Below, in pieces: positions 26,815 to 37,135 of a stretch of DNA of 64,000 nt. This DNA comes from Paenibacillus sacheonensis (GTDB taxonomy: Bacteria; Bacillota; Bacilli; Paenibacillales; Paenibacillaceae). Positions within the stretch are counted from its first letter, which is position 1. Every line of letters starts with the position of its first letter. The notes under the pieces are model-generated. The model was not told the DNA's origin, did not search any database, and was given only the letters and a program-made list of their open reading frames with translations. The stretch is taken from the NCBI RefSeq assembly GCF_009909195.1, contig NZ_JAAAMU010000001.1, positions 186,001-250,000 on the forward strand. Reading direction: 5' to 3'. The position numbers were made by a program, and so were the translations under genes.

Positions 26815-27516
26815 TTGAATGAAATTCAAGACGGAAGGGAAGTCGGGCATTACTTGCAGCTTCACGGGCTAAGCAGCGTATTCCATGAAGCGCTGCGGCC
26901 GCATATGTCGCTCGATCGCTACAAACAAGGAGAGCTGATCTGCTCCCAAGGCGATCCGTCGCACACGCTGTATGTCCTCGTGAAGGGGAAGATCAAGATC
27001 TATACCGACTCCGCGGAGGGACGCACGCTCATCCTCTCGTTCAAGACGCCGGTCGATACGATCGGCGATATCGAATACGTGCAGGATGCGGCGATTCTCA
27101 ATACGGTCGAAGCGGTCTCGTCCGTGGAGATGATTAGCATTCCCTATAAGCGGCTTCGGAGTCATGCCGGCGACCATGCGCCGTTTCTGCAATTTCTGTT
27201 AACGAATATTTCGCGCAAGTTCTATGCCAAGTCCTTGACGATGAGCTTTAATCTCATGCAGCCGGTAGACGTGCGGCTTGCCGGTTATTTGCTTTCCGTC
27301 GCTTTCGCGGATGCGGAACCGGAATCCGGCGGCAGCATAAGCACCTCCGGTCTGCGGGATGCGGCTCATCTGATCGGCACCAGCTATCGGCATGTGAACC
27401 GGGTCTTAGGGCAATTCGCCGCGGACGGTCTGATCGAGCGGACGAAGGGCATGATTCTCGTCAAGGATAGAGCGGGCTTGAGCGTGCGCGCCAATCATAA
27501 TATCTACGAATCATAG
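26815..27516 (+). CDS. Crp/Fnr-family transcriptional regulator (YeiL-like)
   Basis: The 233-residue protein has an N-terminal cyclic-nucleotide-type beta-barrel (about residues 25-145: ICSQGDPSHTLYVLVKGKIKIYTDS, then GDIEYVQ) and a C-terminal winged helix (LRDAAHLIGTSYRHVNRVLGQFAADGLIERTKGMILVKD). No N-terminal cysteine cluster for an Fe-S centre is seen, so it is not a classical Fnr. The TTG start follows a GAAAGGGGAAAAG stretch. Its place between two DUF606 transporter genes suggests that it controls them. Confidence 0.88.
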   Translation: MNEIQDGREVGHYLQLHGLSSVFHEALRPHMSLDRYKQGELICSQGDPSHTLYVLVKGKIKIYTDSAEGRTLILSFKTPVDTIGDIEYVQDAAILNTVEAVSSVEMISIPYKRLRSHAGDHAPFLQFLLTNISRKFYAKSLTMSFNLMQPVDVRLAGYLLSVAFADAEPESGGSISTSGLRDAAHLIGTSYRHVNRVLGQFAADGLIERTKGMILVKDRAGLSVRANHNIYES

Positions 27517-27546
27517 ACCGAATGAATAGGAAGGGAGAATGAAACC

Positions 27547-28089
27547 ATGCTGCAAGGCTTCCTCATCGCACTTATCGCGGGCTCGTTGGTCAGCCTGCAG
27601 ACAATATTCAATAGCAAGGTAAACGGACAAGCGGGTTCTTGGGTGACGACGACGCTCGTATTGGGATTGGGGTTTGCGGCCTCCTTGACGCTCGGCTTGA
27701 TATTGGAAGGCCGGGCGATGTTCAGCTTGGAGCATGCGAAGGCATGGTTCTTCTTCAGCGGCCTGATCGGCGTCGGCGTGGTCACTTGTCTCATGCAGGG
27801 AATCAGGCGTCTCGGGCCAACGTATGCCGTCTCGCTGTCGCTTGCTTCCCAGCTCGTCTGCGCATTGGTTCTGGACTCGCAGGGCTGGCTGGGCTTGACC
27901 AAGGTCGACCTGACGCCCGGCAGACTGATCGGCGTGCTCGTCATCGTAGCCGGCATGCTGGTATTCAAGCTCGGCGGCAGGCGCGCGGGCACAGGGAAAG
28001 AGGCCGACGGGCCGAAAGCCGAAGCGAAAACTGCCGCGAAGGCCGGGCTGCCCGCAGGAGTTGCCGGCTCCAACGGAGAAGCAGTATAA
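27547..28089 (+). CDS. DUF606/YdcZ-family membrane transporter (second copy)
   Basis: The 180-residue protein has about five transmembrane helices with the DUF606 features GFLIALIAGSLVSLQTIFNSKVNGQAGSWVTTTLVLGLGFAASLTLGL and GPTYAVSLSLASQLVCALVLDSQGWLGL, plus a charged Lys/Ala-rich cytoplasmic tail from about residue 148. It resembles the product of 26319-26747 in fold but is clearly diverged. The two halves may form a heterodimeric transporter. The ATG follows GGGAGAATG. Confidence 0.88.
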   Translation: MLQGFLIALIAGSLVSLQTIFNSKVNGQAGSWVTTTLVLGLGFAASLTLGLILEGRAMFSLEHAKAWFFFSGLIGVGVVTCLMQGIRRLGPTYAVSLSLASQLVCALVLDSQGWLGLTKVDLTPGRLIGVLVIVAGMLVFKLGGRRAGTGKEADGPKAEAKTAAKAGLPAGVAGSNGEAV

Positions 28090-28170
28090 AGAATAAGGCG
28101 CTTCAGGTTTCGAGCCCGGGATGCCGGGAGCGAAGCCTGGACGATGTACATAACGAGAGGAGTTGCATGC

Positions 28171-29232
28171 ATGACTAAATTAACGGCGTCCGTCGTGGGC
28201 GGCGGGCAAGGCGGTCAGTTGAGCATGAAAGCGCTTGCCGATTCGGATCGTTACGAGCTGAAAGCCGTTGCCGATCTGAGGCCCGACATCTGCGAGCAGT
28301 TGCAAGCGATGTACCCGGCTATTCAAACGTTTACCGATCACCGGGAAATGCTGGCCGCATGTCCTACGGATATCGTATGCGTCAGCACGTTTCCGCCTTC
28401 GCACGAGGAGGTCACGCTGGACGCCTTGAAGCTGCCGCTGAAAGGAATTCTCGTGGAGAAACCGCTCGGCCATACCGTCGCGTCCGGCCGCGCGATCCTG
28501 CAAGCGATCCAGAGCCGCGGAATACCGATGACGGTGCCGCATGGCATGCTGACGAAGGCGACCCAAACGGAAGTTATCGGCAGGGTGCGGCGCGGCGAGA
28601 TCGGCGAATTCAAGCTGCTGGAAATTCAATGCACCCGATGGGATATTATCAACGCCGGCATTCACTGGCTGAACTTCTTCGTGCAGCTGACCGGCATCGA
28701 GCCGCTCGCTTATGTCATGGCGCAGGCCGATACGAGCACGCGCACGTACAGGGACGGCATGCAGGTGGAGACGGTGGCCGTTACGTATGCGCAGACCCGA
28801 AGCGGGATTCGCGTCGTCATGATAACGGGCGACGAGGTGCAGATCAATTGCGAAGGCAAGGAGACGCTGTTCCGCATCGTGGGCACGAAAGGAACGATCG
28901 AATTCTGGGGCTGGGAAGACGGCTACATCCTGTTGAACGAAGCGCATCCGGCGGGCGAGCTGATCATGCCCGAAGAATTCGCGGTTACCGGCCATCGGCG
29001 CCTGTTGGAAACGATGGCCGACGAGATCGAGCGGGACACGGCCGATTACGGACTCGCGGTCAGTTCGCTCGCCGCGCTCGAAATCGTCGAAGGCGCCTAC
29101 TTGTCCGCTCGCTGCGGCTGCAAGGTTACCTTCCCCGTCGACGCGTTCGAACCGCCTTCCGCGGGTCGGGATTGGATTCCGGGCATCCCTTATTCCGGCA
29201 TCGGCGGCGGCCGGAACGGGAGGCAGCTATGA
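28171..29232 (+). CDS. Gfo/Idh/MocA-family oxidoreductase
   Basis: The 353-residue NAD(P)-dependent dehydrogenase has an N-terminal Rossmann fold with VVGGGQGGQ and the catalytic EKP motif (GILVEKPLGH), and a C-terminal alpha/beta substrate domain with CTRWDIINAGIHWLNF. I start it at the ATG at 28171 behind AGAGGAG at 28156-28162; the longer frame from 28144 adds nine unlikely residues. It overlaps the next oxidoreductase gene by 4 bp, so the two are translationally coupled and may form one enzyme system on a sugar or inositol. The substrate is unknown. Confidence 0.88.
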   Translation: MTKLTASVVGGGQGGQLSMKALADSDRYELKAVADLRPDICEQLQAMYPAIQTFTDHREMLAACPTDIVCVSTFPPSHEEVTLDALKLPLKGILVEKPLGHTVASGRAILQAIQSRGIPMTVPHGMLTKATQTEVIGRVRRGEIGEFKLLEIQCTRWDIINAGIHWLNFFVQLTGIEPLAYVMAQADTSTRTYRDGMQVETVAVTYAQTRSGIRVVMITGDEVQINCEGKETLFRIVGTKGTIEFWGWEDGYILLNEAHPAGELIMPEEFAVTGHRRLLETMADEIERDTADYGLAVSSLAALEIVEGAYLSARCGCKVTFPVDAFEPPSAGRDWIPGIPYSGIGGGRNGRQL

Positions 29233-30338
29233 GCGCGGTCGGCTTCGGGATTGTCGGCGGCGGCTGGCGAACCGAGTTCTTCCTGCGCATCGCCAAGGCG
29301 CTGCCCGAGCGATTTCAGGTGACGGGCGTCGTCGTCCGGGACGCTGACAAGGGAGCGGCTTTCGAGCGGCAATGGAACGTTCCGACTTACCGCACCGTGG
29401 ATGCGCTGCTTGATCGGGCAGAGCTGGAATTTGTCGTCGTCAGCGTACCGCGAAAGGTCGCTCCGTCCATCATGCTGGAGCTGGTCCGGCGCGATGTACC
29501 CGTGCTTTGCGAGACGCCGCCGGCCGAGACGCTGGAGGAGATGATCTCGTTGTACGGGCAGACCGCCGGACGGGGAAGGATTCAAGTCGCGGAACAGTAT
29601 GCCTTTCAGCCCAATCATGCCGGGCGGCTGGCGATCGTCCGATCCGGCCGTCTGGGCCGCGTGACGCAGGCGCAGGTATCGGCCGCGCACGATTACCATG
29701 GCATCAGCCTGATGCGCAGGTACTTGGATATCGGCTTCGAGAACGCGGTCATCCGCGCGTCGGCGTTCGTATCGCAGATCGTGGAGGGATCGGGCCGCTC
29801 GGGTCCGCCGCAGGAGCATCGCATCGTGGATTCCAGCCAAGTGATGGCTGCTTTTGATTTCGGCGACCGCTATGGTTCTTATGATTTTACGGGGGACCAA
29901 TATTTCTCCTGGATTCGCTCGCCGCGTCTGCTCGTGAGAGGCGAACGAGGGGAGATCAATAATTTCGATATCCGTTACCTGCTAGACCATCTAACGCCGG
30001 TGCACGTGCAGCTGACGCGTCAGCAGACGGGGCTCGATGGCAATTTGGAGGGCTTCTATCTGAAAGGCTTGCACTGCGGCGAACAAGTCGTTTATACGAA
30101 CGCCACGGCGCCGGCCAGGCTGACCGACGACGAGATCGCGATCGCGGAATGCCTGGCGCGAATGGCGGACTATGCTGCGGGCGGTCCTGATTTCTATTCG
30201 CTGGCGGAAGCCTGCCAAGATCATTATTTGGCGCTTGCGATGCAGCAATCGCTGCGTTCCGGCGAAGCGGTGACGACCGAAACGCAGTGCTGGGCAAGTA
30301 ACGGCGCCGCAGGCCGCTTGGCTAGACGCGGAAGTTGA
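29229..30338 (+). CDS. Gfo/Idh/MocA-family protein lacking the EKP lysine
   Basis: The 369-residue protein begins with the Rossmann motif FGIVGGGWR. At the place of the usual EKP it reads CETPPAETLEEM, so the conserved lysine is missing. The C-terminal domain has AEQYAFQPNHAGRLAIVRSGRLG, where the partner-type enzymes bind substrate. It starts in the ATGA overlap with the previous gene. It could be a dehydrogenase with another catalytic residue, or a non-catalytic partner of the upstream oxidoreductase. The family call is secure, the activity is not. Confidence 0.85.
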   Translation: MSAVGFGIVGGGWRTEFFLRIAKALPERFQVTGVVVRDADKGAAFERQWNVPTYRTVDALLDRAELEFVVVSVPRKVAPSIMLELVRRDVPVLCETPPAETLEEMISLYGQTAGRGRIQVAEQYAFQPNHAGRLAIVRSGRLGRVTQAQVSAAHDYHGISLMRRYLDIGFENAVIRASAFVSQIVEGSGRSGPPQEHRIVDSSQVMAAFDFGDRYGSYDFTGDQYFSWIRSPRLLVRGERGEINNFDIRYLLDHLTPVHVQLTRQQTGLDGNLEGFYLKGLHCGEQVVYTNATAPARLTDDEIAIAECLARMADYAAGGPDFYSLAEACQDHYLALAMQQSLRSGEAVTTETQCWASNGAAGRLARRGS

Positions 30339-30399
30339 CAAGTCGATCCATGTCTACTAAAGTGGATGTATCGATTCATCCATGATCAAGCGATGAAGG

Positions 30400-30635
30400 G
30401 ATTCAGTAGCGTTCAGCTCATGCTTCCAGAGAACCGGCGGTTGGTGCAAGCCGGTACTTGATTGAACGCGAATTACCTCCCCGAGCTTCTTGTCCCGAAC
30501 CCGCGCGCCGCGCGGAAGGGAGAGACGGCCGTCCGCCGTTACCGGGCAGAGTGGAATGCGCGCTTGCGTATTCAATTAGGGTGGTACCGCGATGACTCGT
30601 CCCTGTCTATGACAGGGGCGGGTCTTTTTGAGTTC
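30400..30635 (+). promoter_or_regulatory. T-box riboswitch (tyrosine) of tyrS
   Basis: Stem I is closed by GCGTTCA (30409-30415) with TGAACGC (30463-30469). In its specifier loop the codon TAC (30455-30457) reads tyrosine. The conserved T-box AGGGTGGTACCGCG lies at 30578-30591 and is followed by the terminator. Uncharged tRNA-Tyr would pair with both and let transcription run into tyrS. Confidence 0.93.
30594..30629 (+). terminator. T-box-controlled terminator upstream of tyrS
   Basis: GACTCGTCCCTGTC (30594-30607) pairs with GACAGGGGCGGGTC (30611-30624), then TTTTT. The T-box TGGTACC just upstream would make the competing antiterminator. Confidence 0.92.
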
Positions 30636-30679
30636 GGTTTGAGTTCGTTTTTAGTACGTAACTATAGGAGGATATGGAT

Positions 30680-31966
30680 ATGGCACAAGACATCGCAACC
30701 GGCCAAGCGGCCTTATTGGAGGATTTGGATTACAGGGGACTGATTCATCAGGTCACCGATCGGGAAGGGTTGAGCGCCAAACTGCAGGATGAACGCGTCC
30801 TGCTGTACTGCGGATTCGACCCGACGGCGGACAGCCTGCATATCGGGAGCCTGCTGCCGATTCTGATGCTGCGCCGGTTCCAGAACGCCGGTCACGTTCC
30901 GATCGCGCTGGTCGGCGGCGGCACGGGCTTGATCGGCGACCCGAGCGGCCGTTCGTCGGAGCGCTCGCTCAACACGGCGGATACGGTAGCGGAATGGACG
31001 AACAGCTTGAAGCGGCAGCTGTCGAACTTCCTGGACTTCGAAGCGGAGCACAACCCGGCCAAGCTCGTGAGCAATTACGATTGGATTTCGCAGCTGGACG
31101 TGATCTCCTTCCTCCGAGACGTAGGGAAACATTTCACGGTTAATTACATGCTCGCCAAGGATTCTGTCGATTCGCGCCTGTCGAACGGCATCTCGTTTAC
31201 CGAGTTCAGCTACATGATCCTGCAAGCTTACGATTTCCTGAAGCTGCGTCAAGATCATGGCTGCGCGCTGCAGATCGGGGGCAGCGACCAGTGGGGCAAC
31301 ATTACGGCCGGTCTGGATCTCATCGGCAAAATGGGCGAATCCGGCGCGTTCGGACTGACCATGCCGCTCGTCACCAAGAGCGACGGCAAGAAATTCGGCA
31401 AATCCGAATCGGGCGCGATCTGGCTCGACCGGAACAAAACGTCGGTGTACCACTTCTACCAATTCTGGATGAACACGGACGACAGCGACGTCGTCAAATT
31501 CCTGAAGTACTTCACGTTCCTGACTCCGGCGCACATCGAGGAGCTGGAGAACGAGCTTAAGGAGCGTCCGGAGAAGCGCGCGGCGCAGCGCGAGCTTGCA
31601 CGCCAAGTGACGCGGCTCGTGCACGGCGAAGAAGCCGTGGAGAGCGCGGAGAAGATTACGCAGGCGCTGTTCTCCGGCGATATTACGAAGCTGACGGAAG
31701 CCGAGCTCGTGGAGGCGCTGCAGGATCTGCCGACGACGGTCATTACCGATCAGGCGGATCGCCTGTTGGTCGATCTGATGATCGAGGCGGGAGCGGCCCC
31801 GTCCAAGCGCCAGGCGAAGCAGGACATCGAGAGCGGCGCTGTTTCCGTCAACGGCGAGAAGCTGACGAGCCTGGAAGCCGTCGTTCAAGCGGAGCACCGC
31901 CTGCACGGCAAATACGTCGTGCTGCGCCGCGGCAAAAAAAATTATTTCTTGATTCGCTTCGAATAA
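30680..31966 (+). CDS. tyrS: Tyrosyl-tRNA synthetase
   Basis: The 428-residue class I synthetase charges tRNA-Tyr. The HIGH-like motif HIGSLLP, the tyrosine pocket motifs (YCGFDPTADSLHIG, QIGGSDQWGNI) and the KMSKS-like KFGKSESGAIWLD are present, and a C-terminal S4 RNA-binding domain (APSKRQAKQDIESGAVSVNGEK) completes the protein. I prefer the ATG at 30680, seven bases after AGGAGG (30667-30672), over the ATG at 30674. Expression is under the T-box leader. It is the only clearly essential housekeeping gene of this part. Confidence 0.96.
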   Translation: MAQDIATGQAALLEDLDYRGLIHQVTDREGLSAKLQDERVLLYCGFDPTADSLHIGSLLPILMLRRFQNAGHVPIALVGGGTGLIGDPSGRSSERSLNTADTVAEWTNSLKRQLSNFLDFEAEHNPAKLVSNYDWISQLDVISFLRDVGKHFTVNYMLAKDSVDSRLSNGISFTEFSYMILQAYDFLKLRQDHGCALQIGGSDQWGNITAGLDLIGKMGESGAFGLTMPLVTKSDGKKFGKSESGAIWLDRNKTSVYHFYQFWMNTDDSDVVKFLKYFTFLTPAHIEELENELKERPEKRAAQRELARQVTRLVHGEEAVESAEKITQALFSGDITKLTEAELVEALQDLPTTVITDQADRLLVDLMIEAGAAPSKRQAKQDIESGAVSVNGEKLTSLEAVVQAEHRLHGKYVVLRRGKKNYFLIRFE

Positions 31967-31978
31967 CCGATCATGAGA

Positions 31979-32015
31979 AGGCTGCCGGCATCGTTCCGGC
32001 AGCTTTCGTTTTTTT
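31979..32015 (+). terminator. Intrinsic terminator after tyrS
   Basis: GCTGCCGG and CCGGCAGC form the stem around CATCGTT, followed by TTTCGTTTTTTT. Confidence 0.92.
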
Positions 32016-32179
32016 GAGGCAGGTTGATACTTTATTCATATAGCTTAGTTATTCATAGGGCTTAATTAAGCAACGAACTGGCGAGAATAATTAAATGTAT
32101 TTTCCCCCTTTCTATAGAAGAACGCAGATTGGATAATGATGATCGATGACCGTTGCTTTCATAAAGGGGAGGAATTTAA

Positions 32180-32992
32180 ATGGGCAGTCATGTCGATGTA
32201 ATCAAGCAGAGCTGGAATCAATGGGCCGAGACCTGGTATTGGAAATACAGAACAGAGGAAGCCATAGCCGGCATCCTGGCAGCTCCCGAGTCCGTATTTC
32301 ACCCCGTGACTTACGCCATGATCCGAGAGGCCGTGCCCGATCTGCGAGGCAAGCGAGTGCTGGTTCCGTCGAGCGGAGACAATCATGCCGTATTTGCCTT
32401 TCATCTCATGGGGGCCGAAGTGACTTCCTGCGATATCTCCGTTAAGCAATTGGAAAGCGCGCAAACGATTGCGGAAGCACGCGGTTGGGAGATTGAATTT
32501 CGGTGCGAGGATACGATGCAGCTGTCCAAGATAAAGGATAACGAATACGACTTGGTCTACACGTCTAACGGCGTCCATGTATGGATTGACGATTTAAACG
32601 CCATGTATCGCCATATTCAGCGGGTGCTGAAGCAGAACGGCGCATATATCATGTTTGATATTCACCCATTCATGCGTCCCTTCGGAACCGCGGTTCGAGA
32701 TCGGATCCAGGTGGTCAAACCCTACGATGCGGTTGGCCCGTTCGGAGAGGTGCCAACCTATAAGTGGCGCATGCAGGATATGGTCAACGCAATCGCCTCG
32801 GCTAAGCTGACTATTCGGCAAATCGAGGAATCGTACGCCGAGAACGGATCGTTCTGGGTCGACGATTCGACGGATGAGGGAGAAGGATTGTCGGATCAGG
32901 ACCTTGCGGGCTTCTGCGACTGGGAACGGAACGCGCTGGCTGCACTGCCGCAATGGCTGTCCGTCCGGGCGAACAAAGGGAATAACGATTGA
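32180..32992 (+). CDS. Class I SAM-dependent methyltransferase
   Basis: The 270-residue protein has a Rossmann-like methyltransferase fold with motif I in RVLVPSSGDNHAVFAFHLMGAEVTSCDIS, an acidic residue ending strand 2 (CDIS) and the post-motif YDLVYTSNGVHVWIDDLNAMYRHIQRVLKQNGAYIMFDIHPF. Motif I is unusual in having PSSGDN rather than DxGxGxG. The substrate is unknown; the type resembles ubiquinone/menaquinone or small-molecule methylases. The ATG follows GGGGAGGAA. It stands alone between the tyrS terminator and the sensor kinase gene. Confidence 0.85.
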   Translation: MGSHVDVIKQSWNQWAETWYWKYRTEEAIAGILAAPESVFHPVTYAMIREAVPDLRGKRVLVPSSGDNHAVFAFHLMGAEVTSCDISVKQLESAQTIAEARGWEIEFRCEDTMQLSKIKDNEYDLVYTSNGVHVWIDDLNAMYRHIQRVLKQNGAYIMFDIHPFMRPFGTAVRDRIQVVKPYDAVGPFGEVPTYKWRMQDMVNAIASAKLTIRQIEESYAENGSFWVDDSTDEGEGLSDQDLAGFCDWERNALAALPQWLSVRANKGNND

Positions 32993-33101
32993 ACGCCGAT
33001 GATTCAAAACATCGGCAAACGTGTATTATCATTAATGCGGGTGAAATTTGAAGCATAATATTGGAAATAAAGTTAATGGGGTCATCAGGAGGTTAAACGG
33101 C

Positions 33102-35021
<1,920 letters not shown>

Positions 35022-35117
35022 CCGTGTGCGATGCTCGTGTCGAAGAATGGGGTCGACGGGTTCGTCGATAACGCGGCCGATACCGGTCCTGCTTCCAAAA
35101 GAATATATCAATGCGAT

Positions 35118-35143
35118 AAAGGAGCTGCGGGCGCAGCTCCTTT
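35118..35143. terminator. Bidirectional hairpin between convergent genes
   Basis: AAAGGAGCTGCG and CGCAGCTCCTTT form a perfect 12-bp stem with a GG tip. It sits between the end of the hybrid kinase gene and the end of the minus-strand AraC gene. Confidence 0.8.
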
Positions 35144-35157
35144 CTTCTGTTCATGAT

Positions 35158-36048
35158 TCAAGACCGAGGCCCGCCTGCGCGGAATTCCCGCGGCGAGAAG
35201 CCGGTATGCTTGCGGAAGATGCGATTGAAGAAGCTGATGTCGCCGAAGCCGGTCTCGTGGGCGATGTCGAGGACTTTTTTGTCCGATGTCAGGAGGAGGG
35301 TAGACGCATGGCGAATTTGCACGGTATGCTTGTAATCGAGCAGGCTCATGCCGGCGGCTTCCTTGAATTTGGCGGTGAACGACGAGACGCTCATGCCGCT
35401 CAGCCGGCTTAGCTGCTGCAAGGTCAGCGGCTGGTAGTAGTGTTGATCCACGTAATGGATGATGGAGTCCATCCAGGCGCGGTCGCTGACGCTCGGTCGC
35501 AGCCCGGAGTCTCGGTTTTCTTGGTGGAACCGGCTGAGCCAGACGAGGCATTCGATCCACCGGGTCTTGATGACGAGCTGGTAGCCTTCGCGGCGCTGCT
35601 TGAACTCCTCGTAGATCGTTTGCAGATGCGATTGGATCTGAACCTTCTGCGTAGGCTGCAGCGGGTGGTAGGGCACGAACGAATGGCTTTTCCGAAGAAA
35701 AGGCACCAGATAGAAGAAGTTGATGAAGGACGGCATCTGCTGCAGCACTTCCATTTCCCGCTGCAGGAATGCCGCGTCGAACAGCACGTTGTATACGATC
35801 GCGTCCTTGTCCGGCGCGCACGTGTAGCTGTGATAGACATTCGGTTCCACGACGAATACGTCCCCTGCCGCAAGCTGGTAGGCGTTACCGGACATTTCAT
35901 GCAGCGCGCTGCCTTCCACGACGAACACAAGCTCGATAAAATCATGCGTGTGCGACGGAATATATTCGTTCTTCTGAATGATGTAGCGCTCGATAAAGAA
36001 CGGAAAGTCGTTCTGGTTAAAAAACATATCGCCTTTGAATATCGTCAT
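35158..36048 (-). CDS. AraC-family regulator with cupin sensor domain
   Basis: The 296-residue protein has an N-terminal cupin-like sugar-sensing domain (IPSHTHDFIELVFVVEGSALHEMSGNAYQLAAGDVFVVEPNVYHSY) and a C-terminal pair of AraC helix-turn-helices (LTLQQLSRLSGMSVSSFTAKFKEAAGMSLLDY, VLDIAHETGFGDISFFNRIFRKHTGFSPREFR). In-frame ATGs at 36060 and 36099 are alternatives; I take 36048 because AGAGG lies about 12 bp before it. Such regulators control neighbouring sugar genes; the divergent N-acetyltransferase gene is not an obvious target. Confidence 0.88.
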   Translation of the reverse strand: MTIFKGDMFFNQNDFPFFIERYIIQKNEYIPSHTHDFIELVFVVEGSALHEMSGNAYQLAAGDVFVVEPNVYHSYTCAPDKDAIVYNVLFDAAFLQREMEVLQQMPSFINFFYLVPFLRKSHSFVPYHPLQPTQKVQIQSHLQTIYEEFKQRREGYQLVIKTRWIECLVWLSRFHQENRDSGLRPSVSDRAWMDSIIHYVDQHYYQPLTLQQLSRLSGMSVSSFTAKFKEAAGMSLLDYKHTVQIRHASTLLLTSDKKVLDIAHETGFGDISFFNRIFRKHTGFSPREFRAGGPRS

Positions 36049-36163
36049 GAACGGATCCATCCTCTTGTCCGGTGGGATAGGATGATTATGGCACGGCAAG
36101 GAACAGTTGTCTATGCGGATTCAGGGACAGCCGCCAGGCTGAATGGGAAGATAGAGGAGCGGG

Positions 36164-36967
36164 ATGAAGATGGAGCAAATCATGAAACCGGCCGCGGCCG
36201 CGTATTTGGAACGGATCGCTTACGAGGGGCCGGTGGACGGGAGCGCGGAGATGCTGGCCCTGCTGCAGCAGGCGCATCTGCTGGCGGTGCCCTACGAGAA
36301 CTTGGATATTTTGAACGGCGTGCCGTTGTCGCTTGACCCCGAACGCTTATGGGATAAGATCGTCCTTAGACGCCGCGGCGGCTACTGCTTCGAACTGAAT
36401 GCGATGTTCAGCTGGCTGCTGCAGGAGCTGGGCTTTTCCGTTACGAACCTCGTAGCGCGGTTCTGGCGGGACGAGACGCTGCTTCCGCCCAAGCGGCGCC
36501 ATCACGTGCTGAAGGTGGAGGCGGAAGGACGGTCGTATCTATGCGATGTCGGCGTCGGCGGCAGCGTGCCGCGGCGTCCGCTCCTGCTGGAGGACGGGCT
36601 GGTCCAAGAGCAGGGAGAAGAAGCTTACCGGCTCGACCGCGACGCCGCATTCGGGTGGTTTCTGAGCGAGCGGAAGAAGGGCGAATGGGGCCGCGTCTAT
36701 TCCTTCACGGAAGAGCCGCAGCTGGCCGACGATTACCTCTTCGCCAGTTATTGGTGCCAATACGCGCCGGATTCGCCGTTTCGAACGGAAGCCAAGCTGG
36801 CGATTTGCACGCCGGAGGGCCGCAATACCGGCGTCGGCCGAGAAATTCGGTTATTCCGGAACGGAAGCGTGACCGTGCTTGCGCCTTCGACGCAAGCCGA
36901 GTACGACGAGGCGCTGGCAGCTCACTTCGGCATCGTGATCGCGACCAGGGACGAGGACAATGGCTAA
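36164..36967 (+). CDS. Arylamine N-acetyltransferase
   Basis: The 267-residue cytoplasmic enzyme transfers acetyl groups from acetyl-CoA to arylamines. The catalytic triad is visible: Cys in RRGGYCFELNAMF, His in RRHHVLKVE and Asp in YLCDVGVGG. The N-terminus with YEGPVDGSAEMLALLQQAHLLAVPYENLDI and the length fit the family. GAGGAG precedes the ATG; a second ATG two codons later is possible. It is transcribed divergently from the AraC gene, with a 116-bp gap that must hold both promoters. Confidence 0.93.
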   Translation: MKMEQIMKPAAAAYLERIAYEGPVDGSAEMLALLQQAHLLAVPYENLDILNGVPLSLDPERLWDKIVLRRRGGYCFELNAMFSWLLQELGFSVTNLVARFWRDETLLPPKRRHHVLKVEAEGRSYLCDVGVGGSVPRRPLLLEDGLVQEQGEEAYRLDRDAAFGWFLSERKKGEWGRVYSFTEEPQLADDYLFASYWCQYAPDSPFRTEAKLAICTPEGRNTGVGREIRLFRNGSVTVLAPSTQAEYDEALAAHFGIVIATRDEDNG

Positions 36968-36976
36968 TCCACTAGC

Positions 36977-37036
36977 TAAGGTTAGAACAAAGGCTAAAAC
37001 AAGGGCTAAAACAAGGGCTGAAACAAAGGCTAATCA
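36977..37036 (+). repeat. Five tandem 12-bp units after the N-acetyltransferase gene
   Basis: Units of the form AARGGCTRAAAC start at 36977 (degenerate), 36989, 37001, 37013 and 37025 (degenerate). The repeat is in the short gap after the stop codon. Confidence 0.85.
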
Positions 37037-37077
37037 TAAATCAAGCGCCTTTTGCTAATGTTGGATCGACAATGAAT

Positions 37078-37119
37078 GCATACGGCCCGGGCCTCGATAT
37101 CGAGACCCGGGCCGTATGC
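37078..37119. terminator. 42-bp nearly perfect palindrome between convergent genes
   Basis: GCATACGGCCCGGG at 37078-37091 pairs with CCCGGGCCGTATGC at 37106-37119, and the centre CTCGATATCGAG is itself a palindrome, with one mismatch overall. It lies between the ends of the N-acetyltransferase and DedA genes. No T-run follows on either strand, so a role as a terminator is only likely. Confidence 0.6.
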
Positions 37120-37135
37120 GTTCGGCATAGCTTCG

